Origin: Myxococcaceae bacterium JPH2
GTDB taxonomy: Bacteria; Myxococcota; Myxococcia; Myxococcales; Myxococcaceae
Direction of reading: 5' to 3'
Length of the DNA: 64,000 nt
Assembly (NCBI GenBank): GCA_016458225.1
Contig: JAEMGR010000034.1
Span: 85,899-149,898 of the forward strand
Part shown: positions 8,911 to 22,692 of the stretch, in pieces
Layout of the letters: the number at the start of each line of letters is the position of its first letter
Position numbering within the stretch: position 1 is the first letter of the stretch
Translations under genes and position numbers: made by a program
The notes under the pieces: model-generated
The model's input: only the letters and a program-made list of their open reading frames with translations
Databases searched by the model: none
What the model was told of the DNA's origin: nothing

Positions 8911-10224
8911 TCAGCGGTTCAGCGTCCGAGCGACAGCGCGCCCGGCCAGGATGGCGTCCTCCATGGACGAATACTCCCACTGCCCGTAGCGGCCCGCCGT
9001 GTGGATGCCCGCCTGGTCGAGGAAGCGAACCACCTCACTCTTCGCCGGGCCATACGCGTCGTCGTAGAGCACGTAGGCGTTGGGAATCTCACGCGCGCGG
9101 GCGAACAGGATGTCGTCCGCGGAGTGGATCATCTGCGAGCGCAGCAGGTCCTCCACCGCCTTCGCCTCGGCGTCCGCCAGCGACAGGCTCCCGTGGTGGC
9201 TGTACTCGACGGAGAACGTCGCGGTGTCCGGCGGCGCCAGCGGCGCGAACACGGCGGAGGGCGAGCCGATGCGGTAGCTGTGGAACTCCGACTCGGGCAG
9301 GTAGATCCAATGCCACGGCTGCCGGTTGGCCCCGCGCGCGGCGACGCAGACGTAGGTCACGGTGGTGGCGCGCAGCTGCTTCGCCGCGGCCTGCACTGAC
9401 TCCGGCACTCCGGAGCCGCCCTTCGCCAGCAGTTGCACCAACCCGGGCAGCGAGATGGAGGACACCAGGCTCGCGTAGCCCAGCGAGCGCCCGTCCGACA
9501 GCGCCACCGTCTTCGCCTTCCAATCGATGGAGACCGGCTCGGTGTGGACACTCAGCTCGCCGCCCTTCAGGTGGCGGAGCATCGCGCGGGCCAGGCTCTC
9601 GATGCCGCCCTCGCGCGGATACAGGAACGACGCGTTGTAGCCGAGCGCATCGCTGCCGCTGCCGAGCGCCCCGTCCACGACCTCCTTGAGCGTGGGCCTG
9701 GGGACGAAGCGGCCCACCCACGCGGCGGACAGCTCGCGCGGGTGCACGGTCCAGAGCTTCTGGTTGTACGGAACCATGAAGTTCCGGGCGAAGCCCTCGC
9801 CCATGTAGCGGAGGATGAACTCCTCGAAGTTGCGCGGATCCCGCTCGCGCAGCTCACGGCCCTTCTCGCCGTAGATGGCCTCCACGTAGCCCACGAGGTT
9901 CTCGGCGACGACTTCAGCTGGGAGGCCGTGCGTATTCACCTGGTAGGGGAAGCGCGTGAAGACGCCGCGCGAGAACACGGCCGCCTTGCGCTGGATGCGG
10001 ACCAGCTCGCCGGGCAGCCACAGCGTGTTCACCAGCTCCTGCACCTCGGGGTCGCGCAGGTGGAGCCAGTGGCCGGTGGGGTCGAAGTAACACCCATCGA
10101 TGACCTCGGTCTTGATGAGGCCACCCACGCGGTCGGACCGCTCGATGAGGCGCCATGGGCGCTGAAGGAAGTGGGCGGTGGACAGGCCCGCCAGGCCCGC
10201 GCCGAGGATGACGATGGGGTCCAT
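8911..10224 (-). CDS. FAD-dependent amine-oxidase/protoporphyrinogen-oxidase-like oxidoreductase
   Basis: The 437-aa protein starts with a dinucleotide-binding motif (VILGAGLAGLS) followed by an FAD-contacting ERSDRVGG segment. It has the FxPTGHWLHL loop and a C-terminal FAD-closing segment (AGRYGQWEYSSMEDAILAGR). This matches the family of protoporphyrinogen oxidases, UDP-galactopyranose-mutase-like proteins and other flavin amine oxidases. The company of a GT2 and a deacetylase makes a role in sugar or envelope glycan metabolism more likely than heme synthesis (inference). It is the first gene of the minus-strand group and diverges from the large plus-strand gene at 10447. Confidence 0.85.
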   Translation of the reverse strand: MDPIVILGAGLAGLSTAHFLQRPWRLIERSDRVGGLIKTEVIDGCYFDPTGHWLHLRDPEVQELVNTLWLPGELVRIQRKAAVFSRGVFTRFPYQVNTHGLPAEVVAENLVGYVEAIYGEKGRELRERDPRNFEEFILRYMGEGFARNFMVPYNQKLWTVHPRELSAAWVGRFVPRPTLKEVVDGALGSGSDALGYNASFLYPREGGIESLARAMLRHLKGGELSVHTEPVSIDWKAKTVALSDGRSLGYASLVSSISLPGLVQLLAKGGSGVPESVQAAAKQLRATTVTYVCVAARGANRQPWHWIYLPESEFHSYRIGSPSAVFAPLAPPDTATFSVEYSHHGSLSLADAEAKAVEDLLRSQMIHSADDILFARAREIPNAYVLYDDAYGPAKSEVVRFLDQAGIHTAGRYGQWEYSSMEDAILAGRAVARTLNR

Positions 10225-10446
10225 GCTCGGGCGGGTCTACCACCTCCCCCCTCTCGCGGGGGAGACGAACGCGCGACGGCTGACTGCGGGTGAACCCGCT
10301 CCCCTGGCCGCTCGGGGGGCTCGAATCGGGACCGAGCGCGTTCTTTCCGGGCTCGAAACGCCTCTGGTAGCCTGCGCACCGCCCCGCGGGAACGTACCGA
10401 GCCCGCCCCACGTGCGCGCGCCAGCCGGTCCCGTCGAAGGAACCCC

Positions 10447-17036
<6,590 letters not shown>

Positions 17037-17141
17037 CGAAAGTCCGATCATCCATCTTGCTTGCAACGGGCAAGAAATGAGGTAGAAGGGCGGCCCCACG
17101 AACGCCGTCGGTTCGCGGGGCACCGCCGGCGCAGTTGGTGT

Positions 17142-17228
17142 GGAGGCGTGGCCGAGCGGCTGAAGGCAGCGGTCTTGAAAACCGCAGAGGGTGCAAGCTC
17201 TCCGTAGGTTCGAATCCTACCGCCTCCG
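17142..17228 (+). tRNA. tRNA-Ser (anticodon TGA)
   Basis: This is a class II tRNA with a long variable arm. The acceptor stem GGAGGCG/CGCCTCC is perfect and the discriminator is G. The anticodon loop CTTGAAA gives TGA, and the T-loop is TTCGAAT. It reads UCA and related codons and starts 105 bp after the end of serS. Confidence 0.95.
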
Positions 17229-17271
17229 AGATTTTGTTCTTGAGTTTGGTGGTTCTTTGACAGAGAAAGAT

Positions 17272-17358
17272 GGAGAGATGGCCGAGAGGCTGAAGGCACA
17301 GGTTTGCTAAACCTGCATACTCGAAAGGGTATCGAGGGTTCGAATCCCTCTCTCTCCG
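17272..17358 (+). tRNA. tRNA-Ser (anticodon GCT)
   Basis: The acceptor stem GGAGAGA pairs with TCTCTCC and the discriminator is G. The anticodon loop TTGCTAA gives GCT, which reads AGC and AGU. A long class II variable arm (around ATACTCGAAAGGGTAT) identifies a serine tRNA. Confidence 0.95.
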
Positions 17359-17387
17359 CCACTTGTCGTTGAAGCGCCAGAAAGATT

Positions 17388-17461
17388 GCTCCCTTAGCTC
17401 AGCTGGATAGAGCGTCGGACTACGAATCCGAAGGCCGGAGGTTCGAATCCTCCAGGGAGCG
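17388..17461 (+). tRNA. tRNA-Arg (anticodon ACG)
   Basis: The 74-nt class I tRNA has acceptor stem GCTCCCT/AGGGAGC and discriminator G. The anticodon loop CTACGAA gives ACG. Its wobble adenosine must be converted to inosine for it to read CGU, CGC and CGA, and the enzyme that does this in bacteria (TadA) is encoded 24 bp downstream. Confidence 0.95.
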
Positions 17462-17484
17462 CTGTTTTCCTCGGCGCGTGTCTC

Positions 17485-17952
17485 ATGAGTGACGATGTGA
17501 AGTTCATGCAGCAGGCTCTTTTGCTCGCGCAAGAAGCCTCGTCACTCGGAGAGGTCCCAGTCGGCGCAGTCGCAGTGCTCGATGGAAACGTCGTAGGCAC
17601 TGGCTTCAACCGCCGCGAGATGGACCGCAATCCTTTTGCACACGCGGAAATGTTGGCTCTCGAGGCTGCCGCCAAGGCTGTGAATGCCTGGCGGCTGACG
17701 GGCATTACGTTGTATGTGACTCTGGAGCCGTGTGCCATGTGCGCCGGCGCGTTGGTTCAATCCCGAGTCACCCGGCTTGTTTTTGGAACGCAGGACCCCA
17801 AGGCCGGTGCCGTAGGTTCGCTGTACAATCTGGCCGAGGAGCCCCGACACAATCACCGGCTCCTCGTGACAAGCGGGATCCTGGCGGACGAGAGCCGCCT
17901 GCTTCTCAAGACGTTCTTCGAGCGCTTGCGCGCGAAGCGACGTGACAACTGA
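17485..17952 (+). CDS. tadA: tRNA-specific adenosine-34 deaminase
   Basis: The 155-aa protein has the zinc-dependent deaminase signature: H53-A-E55, with E55 as proton shuttle, and P82-C83-x-x-C86, so His53, Cys83 and Cys86 bind zinc. Its length and the GEVPVGAV start match TadA. It converts A34 to I34 in tRNA-Arg(ACG), the gene located just upstream, so enzyme and substrate may share a transcript. Codon use is less GC-biased than in neighbouring genes. It sits inside a run of tRNA genes, with tRNA-Ser(CGA) starting 6 bp after its stop codon. Confidence 0.97.
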   Translation: MSDDVKFMQQALLLAQEASSLGEVPVGAVAVLDGNVVGTGFNRREMDRNPFAHAEMLALEAAAKAVNAWRLTGITLYVTLEPCAMCAGALVQSRVTRLVFGTQDPKAGAVGSLYNLAEEPRHNHRLLVTSGILADESRLLLKTFFERLRAKRRDN

Positions 17953-17957
17953 ATACT

Positions 17958-18044
17958 GGAGAGCTGGCCGAGTGGTCGAAGGCACCTGACTCGAAATCAG
18001 GCGTACCGGCAACGGTACCGTAGGTTCGAATCCTACGCTCTCCG
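17958..18044 (+). tRNA. tRNA-Ser (anticodon CGA)
   Basis: The acceptor stem GGAGAGC pairs with GCTCTCC and the discriminator is G. The anticodon loop CTCGAAA gives CGA, which reads UCG. The class II variable arm is long (TACCGGCAACGGTA hairpin). Confidence 0.95.
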
Positions 18045-18057
18045 CTGCAGCTGTGTT

Positions 18058-18144
18058 GGAGAGGTGGCCGAGCGGTTGAAGGCGCACGCCTGGAACGCGT
18101 GTATATCTGAAAGGGTATCGTGGGTTCGAATCCCACCCTCTCCG
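18058..18144 (+). tRNA. tRNA-Ser (anticodon GGA)
   Basis: The acceptor stem GGAGAGG pairs with CCTCTCC and the discriminator is G. The anticodon loop CTGGAAC gives GGA, which reads UCC and UCU. A long variable arm is present. With TGA, GCT and CGA this completes a full set of serine isoacceptors beside serS. Confidence 0.95.
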
Positions 18145-18173
18145 TTTCTGTTGTTGTCGAATGAAAGCTTTGT

Positions 18174-18253
18174 GGTCGGGACAACGTGGGGGCGCGAACC
18201 CCGCCAGGTCCGGAAGGAAGCAACGGTAGCGTACCTTCGCGTGTGTCCCGGCC
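18174..18253 (+). ncRNA. ffs: Small SRP RNA (4.5S RNA)
   Basis: The conserved Ffh-binding core is present (CCAGGTCCGGAAGGAAGCAA, 18203-18222 region), with the GGAA tetraloop and the GGAAG/AAGCA internal loops. The ends close in a 10-bp helix, GGTCGGGACA (18174-18183) with TGTCCCGGCC (18244-18253), with one G-U pair. The RNA forms the signal recognition particle with Ffh and targets nascent membrane proteins to FtsY/SecYEG. It follows the tRNA cluster directly and is followed by a strong terminator. Confidence 0.93.
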
Positions 18254-18265
18254 GTTCTTGTCTGG

Positions 18266-18306
18266 AAGGGCCGATTCCCACCTCGGGAATCGGCCCTTCT
18301 GCTTTT
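18266..18306 (+). terminator. Rho-independent terminator after the SRP RNA
   Basis: A 14-bp perfect stem (AAGGGCCGATTCCC at 18266-18279 with GGGAATCGGCCCTT at 18285-18298) has a 5-nt loop and is followed by CTGCTTTT. It ends the tRNA/ffs transcription unit before the convergent gene at 18339. Confidence 0.85.
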
Positions 18307-18338
18307 GCGGGCTACGGCAGCGCGGTGCCGCGCAGCGC

Positions 18339-19793
18339 TCAATCGCGCGCCAGCACCGTCTCCCGCCCCACCTCTCGAACCACATGGAAGCCCGCGGCCT
18401 GGAGCTCCGGCAGCGCACGCTTCTCGAACGTCACGGCGCGGTTGAAGGCGGGGTCGCGGATGGAGGCCTGGAAGGCCGCGTCCTGAGGCCAGTCGCACGT
18501 GCGCCAGGGGATGTTCTTCCCGATGTAGAAGAACCCGCCCGCGCCCCACAGGCCCTCATTGACGATGAGCAGCCCCCGAGCGCCGTCTCGCGTCGCCGCG
18601 ACGATGGCCCGGAACTGGTCCGCGCGCAGGTCATCCGGAGGAAAGCCCTCCGCGTTGGCCATGCCCAAGACGACGGCCAGCACGCCGAGTCCCCACCGCA
18701 GGGACTGTCGCTGACGCGTGACGATGAAGTCCGCCACTCGCGGGGCGGCGGCCAGCAACACCAGCACCAGCGCGGGATAGAGGAAGCGCACCTCCTTGTG
18801 CGGCGTGGACAGCAGGATGGCGACATAGGCGAGCGCGCAAGCCAGGGGGAGCGAGACGGCTCGCGAGCGACGCAACGCGAGCAACCCCAGCGGCACCGCG
18901 GCCCAGCCCCACACCGGCACGGAGTTGAGGATGGGCTTCAAATAGTAGTCGGGCGGGGCCGCCCCGAAGTTCGCCGCAGCTCCGTCTGACAGGACGTTGA
19001 AGCGCGCGTACGCCAAGAACGAGTGGAAGGGCGAGCCCCACGTGGCCGCGTCGAGCGCTCCCAGTGCGACGGCGACACCCGCGCCGCCCAGGCAGGCAAA
19101 GGCAAGCACCCGCCAACGCCGCGCCACCACCAGCCACAGCAGCGCCGCCACCACGAAGACGCCCGAGGGGTAGCGCGCCACCACCGCCAACCCCAGCGCC
19201 AGTCCCCCCACGAGTCCTGCGCGGGCAGGCCGCGAGTCTCGGCGGTCGAGCGCCTCCATGGCCACGAGCAGGAAGGACGCCGACAGCGACTCGGCCATGG
19301 TGCGACCCGCGAAGACGAGCACCGGGCCATAGAGGCCGAGCATCAGGGTCGCGAGCCAGCCCCCCGTCGCTCCCGCGCGACTCTCCGCGAAGCGGTACAC
19401 GGCCGACAAGCTCCAGGCATGAAGCGCCCACTGAGGCACCGCCACCAGCGCGCGATATGCCACCGGGTGCGTGAGCCCCAGCAAGTCCGCGAGGCGCAGG
19501 CAGCCGGCCACCACGAGGGGCGCGGCCCAGTTGCGCAAGCCCTGTTGCCACTCCCACGCCATGACGCCGTACCCGTGCACGCGCCACCAGCCCGGCTCGA
19601 GCACCTGGTACACCTCGTCCGGATGGATGCGCCCCAACTGGGCCACCGCCAGCAGCGCGGGGACCAAGGCCACCGCGGCGAGCAGCCACCCCTGAAGCTC
19701 GGACAGCGCCGATGGCGCCTCACGCACCTCCGAGGCAGCAGGAGGCAGGGCGCGCGGCTCGGCGGAGACGGACTCGGGTGCGGTGGCGTTCAC
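18339..19793 (-). CDS. GT22-like (Alg9/PIG-B type) mannosyltransferase, multi-span membrane protein
   Basis: About 484 aa with many hydrophobic segments. The first luminal/periplasmic loop carries HPDEVYQVLEPGW and WEWQQGLRNW, and a later loop carries HKEVRFLYP. These are the signature motifs of GT22 enzymes (ALG9, ALG12, PIG-B), which use polyprenyl-phosphate mannose. In a bacterium such an enzyme would add a sugar to an envelope glycan or glycolipid on the periplasmic side. The GTG at 19793 is preferred as start because an upstream ATG (19868) only adds unlikely sequence; this choice is uncertain. The gene diverges from the oxidoreductase at 19901. Confidence 0.8.
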   Translation of the reverse strand: MNATAPESVSAEPRALPPAASEVREAPSALSELQGWLLAAVALVPALLAVAQLGRIHPDEVYQVLEPGWWRVHGYGVMAWEWQQGLRNWAAPLVVAGCLRLADLLGLTHPVAYRALVAVPQWALHAWSLSAVYRFAESRAGATGGWLATLMLGLYGPVLVFAGRTMAESLSASFLLVAMEALDRRDSRPARAGLVGGLALGLAVVARYPSGVFVVAALLWLVVARRWRVLAFACLGGAGVAVALGALDAATWGSPFHSFLAYARFNVLSDGAAANFGAAPPDYYLKPILNSVPVWGWAAVPLGLLALRRSRAVSLPLACALAYVAILLSTPHKEVRFLYPALVLVLLAAAPRVADFIVTRQRQSLRWGLGVLAVVLGMANAEGFPPDDLRADQFRAIVAATRDGARGLLIVNEGLWGAGGFFYIGKNIPWRTCDWPQDAAFQASIRDPAFNRAVTFEKRALPELQAAGFHVVREVGRETVLARD

Positions 19794-19900
19794 GGGCGGC
19801 GGTGACTCTCTCCGCCCCTCCGTCCGGGTGCAAGCCGCACCGTGTTTGTCCGTCCGCCCTCCAGTCATGTAGGAACAGGAGGAAAACCCGGAGAAAGCAT

Positions 19901-21439
19901 ATGCCAGACGTCATCGTGGTGGGCGCAGGACACAACGGACTTGTCACCGCGGCGATGCTGGCGAAACGGGGCCTGTCCGTCACGGTCCTGGAGGAGAAGG
20001 ACACCGTGGGTGGCGCGTGCAAGACGGAGTACCCGTTCCGCAGCGCGCCCAAGCTGGGGGTGTCCACCGGGGCCTATCTGCTCGGGCTGATGCCACCGGA
20101 GCTGCTGAGCGAGTTGGAGCTGGACCTGCCGCTCAAGCGCCGCGACCCGCACTACTTCCTGCCCACCATGGACCGGCGCTATCTGCTCTTCGGCTCGGAC
20201 GAGCGGGAGCTGGAGCGGCAGTTCCGTGAGTTCTTCTCCGAGGCGGACTGGCTCGCCAACCAGGCGATGAACGCGGAGCTGGCGGCCCTGCGCGAGGATG
20301 TGGCCCCGGCGTGGCTCCTTCCGCCGCTCTCCATCGAGGAGACGGCCGAGCGGTACATCCGCCCTGCCCTGCGGCACGCGTTCGTGCGGCTGTGTCGGGG
20401 CTCGGCGCGCGAGTACCTGGACCGCTTCGGCTTCAAGTCGGACTTCGTCAAGGCGATGTACGCGGTGACCGACGCGTTCTCCGGCCTGGACGGCGGCTAC
20501 GACACGCCGGGCACGGGCATGAACCTGCTGGTCCACAACATGTGCCGGCTGCCGGGCAGCGGTGGCACGTGGATGATTGTCGGCGGCGGCATGGGCACCG
20601 TCACCCAGCAGATCGCTCGGGTGGCGCGCAAGTACGGCGCCGAGCTGCGCACGGGCGCGAAGGTGGCCTCGGTGCGCGTGGACAACGGCGTGGCCAAGGG
20701 CGTGGTGCTGGAGAACGGCGAGGAGCTGTCCGCGAAGGTCGTCGTGTCCAACGGCGACCCGTTCCGCACCCTGCGACTGCTCTCCTCCACCGCGGTGCCT
20801 TCCGACTACCGCGCCCAGGTGGAAGCGATGGCCGCGCCCGGCACCACGTTCAAGGTGAACCTGTGCCTCAAGGGCCTGCCGCGCTTCACCTGCCTGCCCG
20901 AGGACCGGGGCCAGTTCGGTCCCACCATCCACCTGCTCCCGCAGGAGGACGACGTGCTGGGCGCCCTGGCGCGAGGCTACGCCGAGACGAAGGCGGGCCG
21001 GCTCTCCGAGTTCCCCTCCATCGAGTGGTATGTGCACACCACGGTGGACCCGTCCCTGCGCGACGAGGAGGGGCACCACAACTCCGCGCTGTTTGTGGAG
21101 TGGGTGCCGCACACGCTCGCGGGCACCACGTGGGAGAAGGAGGAGGCGCGCTACGTCCAGCACCTGTTGTCCATCTGCGACCAGTTCGCCCCGGGGACGA
21201 GCGACCTCGTGCAGGAGTACTTCGCGCTCACGCCGCCGAAGATTGAGCAGCACTTCGGCATCACCCACGGCCACATCCACCATGTGGACAACAAGCGGGG
21301 CTTCAACGACCGCCTGCCCTACGAGACGCCGGTGCAGGGCCTGTACTTCTGCAGCGCGGGCTGCCATCCGGCCGGAAGCGTCATCGGCGCCGCGGGCCAC
21401 AACGCCGCCAACGTCGTCCTGCAGGCGCTCGGACGGTGA
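19901..21439 (+). CDS. Phytoene-desaturase-like FAD oxidoreductase (PYROXD2-like)
   Basis: The 512-aa protein begins with DVIVVGAGHNGL, the dinucleotide-binding fold with the GHNGL variant typical of this subfamily, and LEEKDTVGGACKTE, an FAD contact. The C-terminus has the expected GLYFCSAGCHPAGSVIGAAGHNAA segment. It belongs with carotenoid desaturase-like and pyridine-nucleotide-disulfide-oxidoreductase-domain-2 proteins. Its substrate is unknown, and no carotenoid genes are nearby, so a carotenoid role is unproven. AGGAGG and GGAG sequences precede the ATG at 19901. Confidence 0.85.
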   Translation: MPDVIVVGAGHNGLVTAAMLAKRGLSVTVLEEKDTVGGACKTEYPFRSAPKLGVSTGAYLLGLMPPELLSELELDLPLKRRDPHYFLPTMDRRYLLFGSDERELERQFREFFSEADWLANQAMNAELAALREDVAPAWLLPPLSIEETAERYIRPALRHAFVRLCRGSAREYLDRFGFKSDFVKAMYAVTDAFSGLDGGYDTPGTGMNLLVHNMCRLPGSGGTWMIVGGGMGTVTQQIARVARKYGAELRTGAKVASVRVDNGVAKGVVLENGEELSAKVVVSNGDPFRTLRLLSSTAVPSDYRAQVEAMAAPGTTFKVNLCLKGLPRFTCLPEDRGQFGPTIHLLPQEDDVLGALARGYAETKAGRLSEFPSIEWYVHTTVDPSLRDEEGHHNSALFVEWVPHTLAGTTWEKEEARYVQHLLSICDQFAPGTSDLVQEYFALTPPKIEQHFGITHGHIHHVDNKRGFNDRLPYETPVQGLYFCSAGCHPAGSVIGAAGHNAANVVLQALGR

Positions 21440-21504
21440 GTGAACGGGGCGGGCCCGGCATGCACATGGATCATTTCCGCCAGCATGTTTAGATGCCCGC
21501 CCCC

Positions 21505-22692
21505 ATGAGCTACCTCGTCCTCGCGCGCAAATGGCGCCCGCAGAAGTTCGATGACATGACCGGCCAGGAGCACGTGGTCCGGACCATCGGGAACGCCATC
21601 AAGATGGACCGGGTCGCGCACGCGTACCTGTTCTGCGGACCTCGCGGCGTGGGGAAGACGACGGCGGCCCGGCTGCTCGCCAAGGCGCTCAACTGCGAGC
21701 AGGGGCCCACGGCCACGCCGTGTGGCACCTGCCGCGCGTGCACGGAGATCGCCGCGGGCACCAGCGTGGATGTGGCGGAGATCGACGGGGCCTCGAACAA
21801 CGGCGTCGAGAACGTCCGTGAGATTCGCGAGAACGCCAAGTACCTGCCGCAGCGAGACCGCCACAAGATCTACATCATCGACGAGGTCCACATGCTCTCC
21901 GGGGCGGCGTTCAACGCGCTCCTGAAGACGCTGGAGGAGCCGCCCGGGCACGTGAAGTTCATCTTCGCCACCACCGAGGCGCACAAGCTCCCGGACACCA
22001 TCCTCTCGCGCTGCCAGCGCCACAACTTCCGCCGCATCTCGGCGGCGCGGATGCTCCAGCGACTCAAGGAGATCTGCCAGGCCGAGGGCGCGGGCATCTC
22101 GGATGCGTCGCTGTCCATGGTGGTGCGCCAGTCCGAGGGCGGCATGCGTGACGCCCTCAGCTTGTTGGATCAGATCCTCGCCTCGTGCGGCCCCAACCCG
22201 ACCGACGAGGCCGTGGCCGAGGCCATGGGCGCCATCGACCGCACGGTGGTGCAGGACTTCGCCGAGGCGATGGTCCGCAAGGACGCCAAGCGCGTGCTGG
22301 AGCGCGTGGAGGAGGTCTTCAATCGCGGGCTCGACCTCAAGCGGCTCGCGGAGGAGTTGGCGCTTCAGCTGCGCCACCTCTTCGTCACCAAGGCCCTGGG
22401 CGAAGCCCCCGCGGAGTTGTCCGAGTCCGAGCAGAAGTCCCTGCTGGCGCTCGCCAAGGAAGCGGACACCGCGCAGCTGTCGCGGTTGTTCGATGTGGTG
22501 CACGGCTGCATCTGGGACGTGTCTCGCGCGGCCCAGCCGAGGCTCGCGCTGGAGATGGCGCTGCTCAAGGCCATCCAGCTGTCGCCGGCCGGCTCCATCC
22601 CGGAGCTGCTCGCCCGCGTGGACCGACTCGCCGCCAAGGCCGATTCCGGAGCGTCCGGAGGTCGCTCCGGCCCCGCGAACTTTCGCGCCTGA
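21505..22692 (+). CDS. dnaX: DNA polymerase III gamma/tau subunit, N-terminal reading frame (gamma-like product)
   Basis: This frame (395 aa) encodes domains I-III of the clamp-loader ATPase. Walker A is G45-PRGVGKT, the zinc module is C64, C73, C76 and C79, Walker B is IIDEVHM (D126, E127), and the SRC arginine-finger segment (LSRCQRHNF) is present. The start MSYLVLARKWRPQ is the canonical DnaX N-terminus; an in-frame ATG at 21493 adds four residues. The frame ends at TGA 22690-22692, just where the proline-rich tau linker begins in the +1 frame. So it would yield a gamma-like short protein unless ribosomes shift or the sequence has an error. Confidence 0.95.
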   Translation: MSYLVLARKWRPQKFDDMTGQEHVVRTIGNAIKMDRVAHAYLFCGPRGVGKTTAARLLAKALNCEQGPTATPCGTCRACTEIAAGTSVDVAEIDGASNNGVENVREIRENAKYLPQRDRHKIYIIDEVHMLSGAAFNALLKTLEEPPGHVKFIFATTEAHKLPDTILSRCQRHNFRRISAARMLQRLKEICQAEGAGISDASLSMVVRQSEGGMRDALSLLDQILASCGPNPTDEAVAEAMGAIDRTVVQDFAEAMVRKDAKRVLERVEEVFNRGLDLKRLAEELALQLRHLFVTKALGEAPAELSESEQKSLLALAKEADTAQLSRLFDVVHGCIWDVSRAAQPRLALEMALLKAIQLSPAGSIPELLARVDRLAAKADSGASGGRSGPANFRA

